DNA of 64,000 nt from NORP294 sp047627915 (lineage in GTDB: Bacteria; Bacteroidota; Bacteroidia; Flavobacteriales_E; Vicingaceae), in the NCBI GenBank assembly GCA_047627915.1, contig JBLHTZ010000006.1, positions 17,208 to 81,207 on the forward strand, written 5' to 3'. Below, one piece after another: positions 49,867-59,223 of the stretch. The first letter of the stretch is position 1, and every line of letters starts with the position of its first letter. A model generated the notes under the pieces. It worked only from the letters and a program-made list of their open reading frames with translations. It ran no database searches and was not told the origin of the DNA. A program made the position numbers and the translations under genes.

Positions 49867-52800
49867 TTAAATTTTCACCCCTATAACACAAACATCATCA
49901 ACCTGTTCTAGGTCTCCTTTCCAGTTGGTAAAAACTTCAGTAATTTTCTTATATTGTTCTTGCATAGGTAAATGAGAGATTGATAAAACGTACTCCCTCA
50001 TCTTCTTTATCATAAATTTCTTGCCTTTAGCCCCACCAAATTGGTCTTGAAAGCCATCTGTCAACGTATAAATCTGATCTCCTTTTTGAATTTCAAATTC
50101 ACCTCCTTCAAAAGGTATACTGTCTTTATCATGCTTTCCAATTGGCATTTTCTCTGGTTTAATCTCGGTAAGTTCACCATCTCTAATTATCCAAATAGGG
50201 TTTTGGGCTGCTGTGTATTTGAACTTTTTCTTTTCAAAATCAAAGCAAATTATTGATGCGTCCATTCCATCTTTACCTCCTTCTGGGCTGCCGTCTTTCT
50301 TTAATCGTTCAATGATGAATTTTCTGGTTTTATTAAATATTTCATGTGGTGCAGTTGAACCTTCTTTTACCGCCTCTTCAATAGAAGTTATATTCAAAAT
50401 ACTCATAATAGCGCCGGGCACACCATGACCAGTACTATCGGCATTTACCATTGCAAAGGTTCCATTGTTCAGTTTTCCTGCCCAGTAGAAATCTCCACTT
50501 ACTGCCTCCTTGGGTTGAAAGAAAACGAAATAGTCATTTAAGTTTTCATTCAGCAATTCATCAGTAGCTAAGAAGCTATGTTGAATTCGCTCAGCATAGT
50601 TTATAGAATCAGTTATTTCTTTATGCGCCTCTTCAACTTGTTCTTTTTGTTTCTCAGTTTCTCTATGTGCAAGTTCGATTACTTCTTTTTGCTTTTCAAC
50701 TTCTTCTTTTTGCTTCTTTACTACATCTAATGTTTCTTCTACAACTTTTTTTTGTTCTCTGATTTCTTTTGTTGCAATTTCAACTTCTGTTTCCAATTCT
50801 TTTTGTCTTTCTTTTAATTTAGCCGTACGCCATCTTACAAAACCAAAAATGAGTAAAAGTGTAGTAAAACCATAGCATGTTATGGCCCACCAGGTATGCC
50901 AAAATGGCGGATGTATCGTAAACTCATATTGAAAAGCCTCACTCCATTTATCGCTGGTACCAATGGCGCGCACTTTAAAGGTATAAGTGCCATAAGGCAG
51001 ATTACGGTAATCTGCTTTAGCATCAGCACTGGGCTTACTCCAACTAGTATTAAGCCCCTCCATAATGCAGCTGTACTGTATTTTGTGGGGTGCGCTCCAA
51101 TCTATAGCAGCAAAATGAAAGGTGAGGTGGTTTTTATCATAAGGCAACTCTAAATTAAGGGGGTAGTTCTCAAATTGCTGTACGCCATTGAATTCTATTT
51201 CATTGCCCAGGCTGTCTTTTATATTGCGGTAATCAATAAAGGCTTCATTAATATCCAATTGCTTTAAGTAAATGGCCGGCGGGTTCTGTGCCGGACTGTA
51301 TTTATTCATATCCATCATAGTTAAACCTTTTTCGGTGCCCCACCAGATGCGGTTTTCACGGTCTAAACAAATACTGTTACTGCAAAAAACCATACTTTTT
51401 AAACCATCCTTTTTTTCAAAACGATTTATGGTATATGTCACTTTTTTCACATTTTCTTCTTTCTTTGTGTTAGAGATATCACCCAAGCCATACACCAAGT
51501 TTGTTAGCCCCCTGTCTTTACTTACCCCTCCGCCATAAGAGCCGAACCAGAGGTTTCCGCTTTTATCCTCTAAGATGGACCTTACTCGATTATTTGATAA
51601 GCCCTCTTTGTCTGTCAAATTCACAAAGGATTCTCCATCATATTTACTCACTCCTCCGCCATCAGTTCCGAACCAGAGGTTTCCGCTTTTATCCTCTAAG
51701 ATGGACCTTACGCGATTATTTGATAAGCCCTCTTTGTCTGTAAAATGCATAAAAGATTCTCCATTATATTTACTCACCCCTCCGCCATCAGTGCCGAACC
51801 ATAGGTTTCCGCTTTTATCCTCTAAGATGGAATATACTACATTATTGGATAAGCCCCCTTTGTCTGTAAAATGGGTAAAGGATTCTCCATCATATTTACT
51901 CACCCCTCCGCCATCAGTTCCGAACCATAGGTTTCCGCTTTTATCCTCTAAGATGGAATAGACTATATTATTGGATAAGCCCTCTTCGTCTGTATAATTC
52001 GTAAAGGATTCTCCATCATATTTGCTCACCCCTCCGCCGCCAGTGCCGAACCAGAAGTTTCCGCTTTTATCCTCTAAGATGGAATAGACTGTATTATTGG
52101 ATAAGCCCTCTTTGTCTGTAAAATGGGTAAAGGATTCTCCATCATATTTACTCACCCCTCCGGCATATGTTCCGAACCATAGGTTTCCGCTTTTATCCTC
52201 CAAGATGGACAAGACGGAATTAATGGATAAGCCCTCTTTGTATGTAAAATGCGTAAAGGATTCTCCATCATATTTACTCACCCCTCCGCCAATAGTGCCG
52301 AACCATAGGTTTCCGCTTTTATCCTCTAAGATGGACCAGACTATATTATTTGATAAGCCCTCTTTGTCTGTAAAATGCGTAAAGGATTCCCCATCATACT
52401 TACTCACCCCTCCGCCATCAGTTCCGAACCATAGGTTTCCGCTTTTATCCTCTAAGATGGACCAGATTGTATTATTTGATAAGCCCTCTTTGTCTGTATA
52501 ATTCGTAAAGGATTCTCCATCATATTTACTCACCCCTCCGCCATAAGAGCTGAACCATAGGTTTCCGCTTTTATCCTCTAAGATGGACAAGACGTAATTA
52601 TTTGATAAGCCCTCTTTGTCTGTATAATTCGTAAAGGATTCTCCATCATATTTACTCACCCCTCCGCCAAGAGTGCCGAACCATAGGTTTCCGCTTTTAT
52701 CCTCCAAGATGGACCGGACTAAATTATTTGATAAGCCCTCTTTGTCTGTAAAATGCGTAAAGGATTCTCCATCATATTTACTCACCCCTCCGCCACTAGT

Positions 52801-53685
52801 TCCGAACCATAGGTTTCCGCTTTTATCCTCTAAGATGGAATAGACGATATTATTTGATAAGCCCTCTTTGTCTGTAAAATGTGTAAAGGATTCTCCATCA
52901 TATTTACTCACCCCTCCGCCTTCAGTTCCGAACCATAGGTTTCCGCTTTTATCCTCTAAGATGGAATAGACGATATTATTGGATAAGCCCTCTTTGTCTG
53001 TAAAATGCGTGAAGGATTCTCCATCATATTTACTCACCCCCCCGCCATCAGTGCCGAACCATAGGTTTCCGCTTTTATCCTCTAAGATGGAAAAGATGTT
53101 GGAAGAAGCCATACCCTGGTCCACATCTAAATACTGTAAATTAGTTATAGCGGCATCTTTAAACCTTGGAAGCAGGGCTTTGGTCGCTCTTGGTTGGATA
53201 GTGGGTACTTTTTTACCTTGGGCGTTTATGGGTACGCCTGTGCGAATAGTGTCGCCTGTTCTGGTTACTATATAATGAGAAGTATCGCTTTTGCTAATTT
53301 CTTCTAATAGTATTTTTGTAAGCGAGTCGTGATGAACGGGTATTACGGTTAGCTTATCGGGTATTTGGTGAACAGTGGGGTGGGCGTTGTAGACGCTGTC
53401 TGAAGGTATATAAGGCACCACTTGGGGTTGTCTTACGCTGTCTGGTTGTATGGGTTTTCCTCTTGCAGGAATGGGTTTTCCAGTAATTAGGGTGTCGCCA
53501 CTTTCTAAAATAATGGGTTGTATGGTGTCTCCAGTTACAGTGTTTAGAGTATAGCCTTCGTCATTGTTGAATTTAATTGTTTGTGGCTGTGGGTATAGTG
53601 GCGCTGGATTTTCATCACTATTTTTGTTTCCTGTGCAAGCTACAAGGCAAAGAATAGGAAGTAGGTATTTTAGTTTTGTTTTCAA
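49867..53685 (-). CDS. Propeller sensor lipoprotein with SpoIIE/PP2C phosphatase output
   Basis: 1272-aa membrane protein starting at TTG. A lipobox (CLVAC, Cys17) and Pro-rich linker (about residues 20-180) are followed by 13 copies of a 42-residue blade (SILEDKSGNLWFGT, GGGVSKYDGESF, TDKEGLSNN) and one degenerate blade (ICLDRENRIWWGTEKGL). That makes 14, enough for two seven-bladed propellers. Next come a Y_Y_Y domain, one transmembrane helix (WAITCYGFTTLLLIFGFV), a long coiled coil and a PP2C domain with SGDFYWAG, NADSTGHGVPGAIMS and TDGFQDQFGG. A periplasmic signal probably controls cytosolic dephosphorylation, possibly of a SiaC-type protein. A lipobox plus a later transmembrane helix is an odd combination. 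Confidence 0.88.
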   Translation of the reverse strand: MKTKLKYLLPILCLVACTGNKNSDENPAPLYPQPQTIKFNNDEGYTLNTVTGDTIQPIILESGDTLITGKPIPARGKPIQPDSVRQPQVVPYIPSDSVYNAHPTVHQIPDKLTVIPVHHDSLTKILLEEISKSDTSHYIVTRTGDTIRTGVPINAQGKKVPTIQPRATKALLPRFKDAAITNLQYLDVDQGMASSNIFSILEDKSGNLWFGTDGGGVSKYDGESFTHFTDKEGLSNNIVYSILEDKSGNLWFGTEGGGVSKYDGESFTHFTDKEGLSNNIVYSILEDKSGNLWFGTSGGGVSKYDGESFTHFTDKEGLSNNLVRSILEDKSGNLWFGTLGGGVSKYDGESFTNYTDKEGLSNNYVLSILEDKSGNLWFSSYGGGVSKYDGESFTNYTDKEGLSNNTIWSILEDKSGNLWFGTDGGGVSKYDGESFTHFTDKEGLSNNIVWSILEDKSGNLWFGTIGGGVSKYDGESFTHFTYKEGLSINSVLSILEDKSGNLWFGTYAGGVSKYDGESFTHFTDKEGLSNNTVYSILEDKSGNFWFGTGGGGVSKYDGESFTNYTDEEGLSNNIVYSILEDKSGNLWFGTDGGGVSKYDGESFTHFTDKGGLSNNVVYSILEDKSGNLWFGTDGGGVSKYNGESFMHFTDKEGLSNNRVRSILEDKSGNLWFGTDGGGVSKYDGESFVNLTDKEGLSNNRVRSILEDKSGNLWFGSYGGGVSKDRGLTNLVYGLGDISNTKKEENVKKVTYTINRFEKKDGLKSMVFCSNSICLDRENRIWWGTEKGLTMMDMNKYSPAQNPPAIYLKQLDINEAFIDYRNIKDSLGNEIEFNGVQQFENYPLNLELPYDKNHLTFHFAAIDWSAPHKIQYSCIMEGLNTSWSKPSADAKADYRNLPYGTYTFKVRAIGTSDKWSEAFQYEFTIHPPFWHTWWAITCYGFTTLLLIFGFVRWRTAKLKERQKELETEVEIATKEIREQKKVVEETLDVVKKQKEEVEKQKEVIELAHRETEKQKEQVEEAHKEITDSINYAERIQHSFLATDELLNENLNDYFVFFQPKEAVSGDFYWAGKLNNGTFAMVNADSTGHGVPGAIMSILNITSIEEAVKEGSTAPHEIFNKTRKFIIERLKKDGSPEGGKDGMDASIICFDFEKKKFKYTAAQNPIWIIRDGELTEIKPEKMPIGKHDKDSIPFEGGEFEIQKGDQIYTLTDGFQDQFGGAKGKKFMIKKMREYVLSISHLPMQEQYKKITEVFTNWKGDLEQVDDVCVIGVKI
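51500..53100. repeat. Thirteen tandem 126-bp coding repeats
   Basis: The propeller blades are nearly identical at the DNA level: for example the plus-strand phrase GGTTTCCGCTTTTATCCTC recurs every 126 bases across the tract. Variation is limited to the residue after W-F-G-T, the three residues between S-N-N and S-I-L-E-D, and the T-H-F/T-N-Y pair. This points to recent expansion or ongoing gene conversion. Boundaries are approximate. Confidence 0.9.
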
Positions 53686-53816
53686 TTTTTTCTATATAGG
53701 GGATGTGTTACAACACTTGCACATATGTTATGTTCGCACTGTATCTTGTTGAGTCCTCTAAATTAAAAACAACTTAAAGTAAGAGAGTTACGCTCGGTTT
53801 TGAGTTGAATTGACAA

Positions 53817-55076
53817 TTAAGTTTTTTGCTTTTTTTTCTTGGCAGCAGGAAACAACACATTGTTTAATATTAAACGATAACCTGGAGAGTTCGGGTGCAA
53901 ATTCAAATCGGTTGGAGGGTCGCCTACAAAATGCTGGTAATCTTCTGGGTCGTGCCCACCGTAAAAGGTCCATGTGCCTTTTCCAAAAGATCCGTGAATG
54001 TAACGAGCAGAATTCAATGATTTATTTTCACCCATGATAAGTACATCAGATTTTATAAATCGCTTGTCGTAAGCTGTGGTTTGGCCCATAAAACCGTCTA
54101 CTATTTTAGTATGGTTCTGCGTCAGCATGGTAGGTACTGGATCCCATTTAGCCGAAAACTCGAACAAGGTAAATTTGTCTCTATTTTCAGGGGTATTCAA
54201 ATGAAATGGTGTAGCATCAATGTTTGAAAACTCATAAATGTTGGGATTCGTTGTAAGGGTGAAATCCTGAAAAGCAAAGGTGTTCGTGTAGTTCAATTTA
54301 GAATTGTAATCAGGTGTAGTACCATCACCGTCAAACATGTTTTCACAAATGTCTAAGTCCATGGAAGCTAACGAAATGTCGTAAGAGTCTGTTCCGGAGC
54401 ACATGGAAAAAAGAAATCCGCCGCCAGCAGTAAACTTCTTAATTTCTAACGCAACACTCAGTTTTAAATCAGAAACCTTAGTAAAGCCCAGCTCCAACGC
54501 CATTGCTTCATTGTCTTGTACTTGCTTTTTGTACCAACCTGCATTCTTATAGTTGGCATAAAAGCGACCGTATTGTCCGGTAAAATCCTCATGGTGCAAG
54601 TGCAGCCAATCGTAAAGAGGTAAATTCCCTTGAATGATTTGTTTGTCGTAAATTACTTCGTAGGGTATTTCTGCATAGGTTAGCACAAGCGTTACTGCAT
54701 CGTCCCATGGCTGCTTGCCAGAAGGGGAGTAGACTACCATCTTTGGAGCCTTCAGCAACTTTACAACATCGGTATTGCTTTCAGGGTTACCAATCTCAGA
54801 AAGAATAGCGGTTGATTTGGCATCGGGAATAATCTCGTAAGAAACGCCACGTATGAGTAATTCATCTTGAATTGCTTTTGCACTTTTCAGCATAAATGAG
54901 CCACCCCGGTAATTTAAAAGCCATTGCACTTCCACATTTCGCTCCAAGCACCAGTAGGCAATCCCATAAGCTTTCAAGTGGTTCTTTTGACTCTCATCCA
55001 TAGGAATGAGCAGGTAAGATGCAAAACTTGATACACTGAAACAGAATAGAATTACTACGAAGCCAATTTTTTTCAT
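53817..55076 (-). CDS. Conserved exported protein, often labelled asparagine synthetase B
   Basis: 419-aa protein with a signal peptide (residues 1-19, ending SSFAS). The mature N-terminus SYLLIPMDESQKNHLKAYG and WLLNYRGGSFML are strongly typical of a Bacteroidetes family whose database name, asparagine synthetase B, is probably a misannotation: there is no glutaminase or synthetase motif and it is exported. Further on are GGGFLFSMCSGTDSYDIS, YIHGSFGKGTWTFYGGHDPED and a C-terminal poly-Lys tail. GGHDPED with SMCSGTD suggests a class I glutamine amidotransferase-like fold, as in trehalose-utilisation-type proteins. The function is unknown. Confidence 0.7.
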   Translation of the reverse strand: MKKIGFVVILFCFSVSSFASYLLIPMDESQKNHLKAYGIAYWCLERNVEVQWLLNYRGGSFMLKSAKAIQDELLIRGVSYEIIPDAKSTAILSEIGNPESNTDVVKLLKAPKMVVYSPSGKQPWDDAVTLVLTYAEIPYEVIYDKQIIQGNLPLYDWLHLHHEDFTGQYGRFYANYKNAGWYKKQVQDNEAMALELGFTKVSDLKLSVALEIKKFTAGGGFLFSMCSGTDSYDISLASMDLDICENMFDGDGTTPDYNSKLNYTNTFAFQDFTLTTNPNIYEFSNIDATPFHLNTPENRDKFTLFEFSAKWDPVPTMLTQNHTKIVDGFMGQTTAYDKRFIKSDVLIMGENKSLNSARYIHGSFGKGTWTFYGGHDPEDYQHFVGDPPTDLNLHPNSPGYRLILNNVLFPAAKKKKQKT

Positions 55077-55112
55077 ACAAATAATAAGATAGTTAGCTAA
55101 GTTACTGAAAAG

Positions 55113-56666
55113 CTAAAAGGGAGTGTCGTCGTCGTCATTATAATCGTCATCCATTCTAGATTGCATCGTAATGCTGCCGCTGTTGCTGCTAGAGTCGAAC
55201 TCATCGTTTACCGGAAGCTCTCCAAACGATTTATTGTCTTCGTAATCAAACTTTTCTAAATCAGAGAACTTGGCAAGTTCAGATATAAATTTCAATTGAA
55301 CATCTCCCACGGCACCGTTTCTGTGTTTCGCTATAATGATGTTGGCAACGCCTATGGTTGAATTTCCATCTTCATCTTCCGTTAAACCATAATATTCAGG
55401 TCGGTTAATGAAAATCACCATATCTGCATCTTGCTCAATAGAACCAGATTCCCGTAAATCGGAAAGTTGTGGACGGCGATCGCCACCACGAGATTCTACT
55501 GCTCTACTCAACTGAGAAAGCGCAATGACAGGAATATTTAACTCTTTGGCTATACTTTTTAAAGACCTTGAAATGGTTGAAATCTCTTGTTCACGATTTC
55601 CTCCGCCTTTACCATCGCCGCCGGCGGTCATTAACTGCAAGTAATCTACCAACAGCAATTGAATGTCGTGTTGAGACTTCAATCGTCTTGCTTTGGCTCG
55701 CAATTCAAAAACAGAAATGGCAGGTGTATCATCAATAAAAATAGGAGCTTCCGTTAAACCTCCAATTTTTGCATGAATCTGCTCTATTTCATCGTTCCGT
55801 AAGTTGCCGTTTCTCAATTTATGAGAAGACAATTCAGACTCGCCAGAAATTAATCGAGTAACCAATTGAATGGATGCCATCTCTAAAGAAAAGACAGCAA
55901 CCGGTTTTTGAAAGTCAATAGCAGCGTTTCTTGCCAGGGTTAAGGCAAAAGCTGTTTTACCCATTGCAGGTCGTGCCGCCAAAATAACCAAATCTGAGGG
56001 TTGCCACCCAGCAGTCATCCGATCTAAATCGGCAAATCCTGATGGTACGCCCGTTACGGACCCTTCTTGTCCTTTGGCAGACTCAATTTGTTTAATCGCA
56101 TTTCGTACCAATTCCGACATGGAGTCGTAATTTTTTCGAATGTTTCCTTCAGTAACCCCAAAAAGGCCACTTTCCGCTTTGTCTAATAATGCAAAAACAT
56201 CAGTTGTTTCATCGTATGCATCCGTAATAATTTCAGTTGAAATTCGAATTAATTCTCGCTGAATAAATTTCTGCGATATGATTCTTGCATGAAACTCAAC
56301 ATTGGCAGCAGAAGCAACTCGATTGGTTAATTGAGTAATGTAGTACGGCCCGCCAACCAATTCTAATTCGCCTTTTTGCTTCAGTTCATTCGTTACGGTT
56401 AAAATATCGATGGGCTCTGACTTGCCAAAAAGGTCTTTGATTACTTCAAATATTTTTTGGTGACTATCCTTGTAAAAACTCTTTCCTTGTAAAATATCAA
56501 TTACTGTATTCACGGCGTCCTTTTCTAGGAGCATAGAACCTAATACAGCTTCTTCTAAATCAATTGCTTGAGGTGGTAGTTTGCCATGCTCTAAACTTGA
56601 CAATGATAGGCTATTGGCGGTGTTTCTTCTTCGCGTTCTATCCTTCTCTTTTGATTGGTTATCCAT
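55113..56666 (-). CDS. dnaB: Replicative DNA helicase DnaB
   Basis: 517-aa hexameric helicase that unwinds DNA at the replication fork. The N-terminal domain (PPQAIDLEEAVLGSMLLE) and linker are followed by the RecA-like motor: ILAARPAMGKTAFAL (Walker A), VFSLEMASIQLVTRLI, LLLVDYLQLM (Walker B) and LSQLSRAVESRGGDRRPQLS. The C-terminal tail is Asp-rich (DDDYNDDDDTPF), resembling the acidic tip of SSB more than a usual DnaB end. The start is fixed by a -7 box (TACTTTTG) four bases before the ATG, predicting a leaderless mRNA. Confidence 0.95.
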   Translation of the reverse strand: MDNQSKEKDRTRRRNTANSLSLSSLEHGKLPPQAIDLEEAVLGSMLLEKDAVNTVIDILQGKSFYKDSHQKIFEVIKDLFGKSEPIDILTVTNELKQKGELELVGGPYYITQLTNRVASAANVEFHARIISQKFIQRELIRISTEIITDAYDETTDVFALLDKAESGLFGVTEGNIRKNYDSMSELVRNAIKQIESAKGQEGSVTGVPSGFADLDRMTAGWQPSDLVILAARPAMGKTAFALTLARNAAIDFQKPVAVFSLEMASIQLVTRLISGESELSSHKLRNGNLRNDEIEQIHAKIGGLTEAPIFIDDTPAISVFELRAKARRLKSQHDIQLLLVDYLQLMTAGGDGKGGGNREQEISTISRSLKSIAKELNIPVIALSQLSRAVESRGGDRRPQLSDLRESGSIEQDADMVIFINRPEYYGLTEDEDGNSTIGVANIIIAKHRNGAVGDVQLKFISELAKFSDLEKFDYEDNKSFGELPVNDEFDSSSNSGSITMQSRMDDDYNDDDDTPF

Positions 56667-56670
56667 AGTT

Positions 56671-56678
56671 CAAAAGTA
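56671..56678 (-). promoter_or_regulatory. -7 box four bases before dnaB start
   Basis: Minus-strand TACTTTTG-AACT-ATG: an exact TAnnTTTG match with four bases before the start codon. Confidence 0.62.
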
Positions 56679-56880
56679 CTGGAATAGACCAATTTATTGG
56701 TGTGAATTGAGGGATAAAAATTTCATTTTTTTTGAACGTGTTTAAAACCAGCTATTAGGCTGAATAATTTGTTCAGAAGACGAACTAATGAACGTGATGT
56801 AAACAAGTTATTAACGACTTTTTGCCACTTATTAAAGAATTCATTTTTTCAATTTTAAGTGGTTTCAGTATTTTTATAGA

Positions 56881-58167
56881 ATGAGAAAAGCGTTTATGCT
56901 TGTTACATCTTGTTTTCTTCTTTTTATACTTTCATGCAAGAATGATAAAGACGAACAGCCGCCAACAGTTGTCATTTTAGACCCTGTAGAAAATACGGAA
57001 TATGCTGTATTGAGTCAGGTCATTGTTCGTGCAAATGTATCGGATAATGAGGTAGTTCAAACAGTGCAGTTGAGCTTGATTTCAGAGGATACGAAGAATA
57101 AGGTTTTACCCACCGTTACCTTCCAAGTAGGGCAAAAAGAATTTGTATTAGATTATACTTTTGATATTTCAGATAGTCTGTTATCAACGGGAAGGTATTA
57201 CTTCCAGGTAGAAGCATTTGACGGTGAAAATAGAATCAGTTCCTTCCGATATATTAACATTCGAGGTATGAACACAGCTCGAACGGGAGTTTTTGTGACG
57301 TGCAGCAATGGTTCAACTGCTGATTTGTATTTTGATCAAGATGAATTTACTTTTCAACGTATATATCAGTTCGGAAACTCTTATCAAGGTTCTGTTTTCA
57401 ATCGTTTCAATCAGCAATTTTGGTTTTTGCCAAAAAATGACAATGAAATTGAAATGTATGATGCCACAAGAAATACAGTAACCTTTTCAAAGGTTTTCAA
57501 TTCTAATTATCCAAATGTCTTTAACACGATAAAGAAAGACAACAGAGATGTTCGTTTTACAATTACAGACATTGGCGTAAAGGGCTTCGATCAAAATCAA
57601 AATGAGAACTACACGTACTTAACTCCTCCCACTAAAAAAGTAGAGAGTTTTGGAATAGGGGAGTTGGTGCATGTGGTTGAAGAGGTAGATCGAAATGGAG
57701 GGAATAGAGCTTTAATTGTGTTGAATAAAAATACTGGAGTAAGTTTACGAGCTGCGAGTATTTTTAGCGATGTTATAGATCTTCAATTTGTTGATGATGA
57801 AAGTGTAATTGTTTTTTGTAACACGCCGCAAGGAGGGAAAGGAATGTTGTTTAATACCACCACAACTGCCTTGCAAAGCAATTTATTTACTTGCGATAGT
57901 ATTCGGCAGGTGGTGAAAACAAATGTTGGCGACTTTGTAATTAGCACCAGATCAACGATAAAAACTTACCGACCAAGCAATGGAAACTTAGCAAATTACC
58001 TTACCATTAGAGAAGCAGTTTTGGCGTACGATGATTTGAACAATCAAGTTTACGTCGGGTTTGGCACACAATTAAGGGTGTATAATTACAGACAGACTTC
58101 TGCTGTTCGGTCTACTTCGATGCCCAATAAAGTTGTAGGAATAAATGTGAAGTTAAATCAGTTTTAA
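56881..58167 (+). CDS. Lipoprotein with N-terminal Ig-like domain and propeller-like strands
   Basis: 428-aa lipoprotein (lipobox FILSC, Cys19). Residues 25-130 form a bacterial Ig-like domain (PPTVVILDPVENTEYAVLSQ, VRANVSDNEVVQTVQLSLI, YYFQVEAFDGENRI). The rest has repeated strands such as RIYQFGNSYQGSVFNRF and IEMYDATRNTVTFSKVF, and ends LVYVGFGTQLRVYNYR-like NQVYVGFGTQLRVYN, consistent with a seven-bladed propeller. No catalytic residues are evident. A TATTTTTA box ends four bases before the ATG, a one-base variant of the -7 element. Its 3' end overlaps that of accA by four bases, convergent. Confidence 0.7.
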   Translation: MRKAFMLVTSCFLLFILSCKNDKDEQPPTVVILDPVENTEYAVLSQVIVRANVSDNEVVQTVQLSLISEDTKNKVLPTVTFQVGQKEFVLDYTFDISDSLLSTGRYYFQVEAFDGENRISSFRYINIRGMNTARTGVFVTCSNGSTADLYFDQDEFTFQRIYQFGNSYQGSVFNRFNQQFWFLPKNDNEIEMYDATRNTVTFSKVFNSNYPNVFNTIKKDNRDVRFTITDIGVKGFDQNQNENYTYLTPPTKKVESFGIGELVHVVEEVDRNGGNRALIVLNKNTGVSLRAASIFSDVIDLQFVDDESVIVFCNTPQGGKGMLFNTTTTALQSNLFTCDSIRQVVKTNVGDFVISTRSTIKTYRPSNGNLANYLTIREAVLAYDDLNNQVYVGFGTQLRVYNYRQTSAVRSTSMPNKVVGINVKLNQF

Positions 58168-59129
58168 GCTTTCCCTTCGTTGACAACACCCATGCTAGAG
58201 AATTTCTTAATTCTACCTGCAACTCTTTTTTCTGGTTCTATTTCAGAAAGCTTTGCAAGTTGTTTCAAGATTTCTTTCTTCACAATATCAAAGGTTTCTT
58301 CAGGATGAGCATGTGCGCCTCCATTTGGTTCTTTTATGACGCCATCGATAAGTTTGTTCTCCAACATATCTGCAGAGGTTAACTTTAACGCAGAGGCAGC
58401 AATTTCTTTAAACTCCCAACTTCTCCATAAAATGGAAGAGCAACTTTCAGGGGAAATAACAGAATACCAAGTATTTTCTAGCATCAACACTTTATCGCCA
58501 ATTCCAATTCCCAATGCCCCACCTGAAGCGCCTTCACCTATGATGATGCAGATAATGGGAACTTTTAAGGTCGTCATTTCCATTAAGTTTCTTGCAATTG
58601 CTTCGCCTTGACCTCTTTCTTCAGCTTCTAAACCTGGAAAGGCTCCCGGAGTGTCGATAAAAGTAACAACAGGAATGTTGAATTTTTCTGCCAGCTTCAT
58701 TAAGCGTAGTGCTTTTCTATAGCCTTCAGGGTTCGCCATTCCAAAATTTCGGTACTGTCGCATTTTGGTGTTAATACCTTTTTGCTGACCTATAAACATG
58801 ACTGATTGACCGTCCACAGTTCCTATTCCACCAACCATAGCTTTATCGTCTTTCACGTTACGATCGCCATGTAATTCAATGAAATCTCCATTGGTTACTG
58901 CGTGAATGTAACTTAAGGTGTAAGGTCTGTCAGGGTGTCGACTTACTTGAACTCTTTGCCATGGAGTTAATTTGCTGTAAATCTCTTTTCGAGTTTCTTT
59001 TAGTTTCTTTTCAAGGGCTTTAGTTGTTTTTGAAACATCTACTTGACTCTTCTCTTCCAATTCTTTAGCTTGGTTAAGCTGCTCGATAATGTCTTTAATT
59101 GGTTCTTCGAAATCTAAAAAATTCGCCAT
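58164..59129 (-). CDS. accA: Acetyl-CoA carboxylase carboxyltransferase subunit alpha
   Basis: 321-aa cytosolic subunit that, with AccD, moves the carboxyl group from biotin to acetyl-CoA in the first step of fatty acid synthesis. The N-terminal helix FLDFEEPIKDIIEQLNQAKE is typical. Core motifs are FIELHGDRNVKDDKAMVGGIG, VVTFIDTPGAFPGLEAEERG, IIIGEGASGGALGIGIGD and the oxyanion-type segment VISPESCSSILWRS. Length is normal. A -7 box (TACTTTTG, 59153-59160) lies 23 bases upstream. Its need for bicarbonate links it functionally to DabAB. accD is not in the window. Confidence 0.95.
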   Translation of the reverse strand: MANFLDFEEPIKDIIEQLNQAKELEEKSQVDVSKTTKALEKKLKETRKEIYSKLTPWQRVQVSRHPDRPYTLSYIHAVTNGDFIELHGDRNVKDDKAMVGGIGTVDGQSVMFIGQQKGINTKMRQYRNFGMANPEGYRKALRLMKLAEKFNIPVVTFIDTPGAFPGLEAEERGQGEAIARNLMEMTTLKVPIICIIIGEGASGGALGIGIGDKVLMLENTWYSVISPESCSSILWRSWEFKEIAASALKLTSADMLENKLIDGVIKEPNGGAHAHPEETFDIVKKEILKQLAKLSEIEPEKRVAGRIKKFSSMGVVNEGKA

Positions 59130-59152
59130 GTTTTAACTTTAGAATACGGGGT

Positions 59153-59160
59153 CAAAAGTA
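59153..59160 (-). promoter_or_regulatory. -7 promoter box for accA
   Basis: Minus-strand TACTTTTG, an exact TAnnTTTG match, 23 bases upstream of the ATG at 59129. Confidence 0.52.
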
Positions 59161-59211
59161 CAAAATTTGCATTGATCACCATCGTTTTTTAAAGTCTGGG
59201 CAGTTTAGAGT

Positions 59212-59219
59212 TATTTTTG
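59212..59219 (+). promoter_or_regulatory. -7 box four bases before ispE start
   Basis: TATTTTTG-TGGT-ATG: an exact TAnnTTTG match with four bases before the start codon at 59224. Confidence 0.62.
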
Positions 59220-59223
59220 TGGT

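Noticed and set aside
51501..52501. Plus-strand ORFs with repeated Leu-Leu-Thr-Pro-Pro and Phe-Pro-Leu-Leu-Ser-Ser-Lys phrases
   Set aside because: They are antisense translations of the 126-bp propeller repeats; the minus-strand reading has coherent domains, the plus-strand one does not.
51500..53100. CRISPR-like periodic repeats
   Set aside because: The 126-bp period is entirely coding, spacers are not unique, and no cas genes are near.
53817..55076. Asparagine synthetase function
   Set aside because: The protein is exported and lacks glutaminase and ATP-pyrophosphatase motifs; the name seems to be a database artefact.
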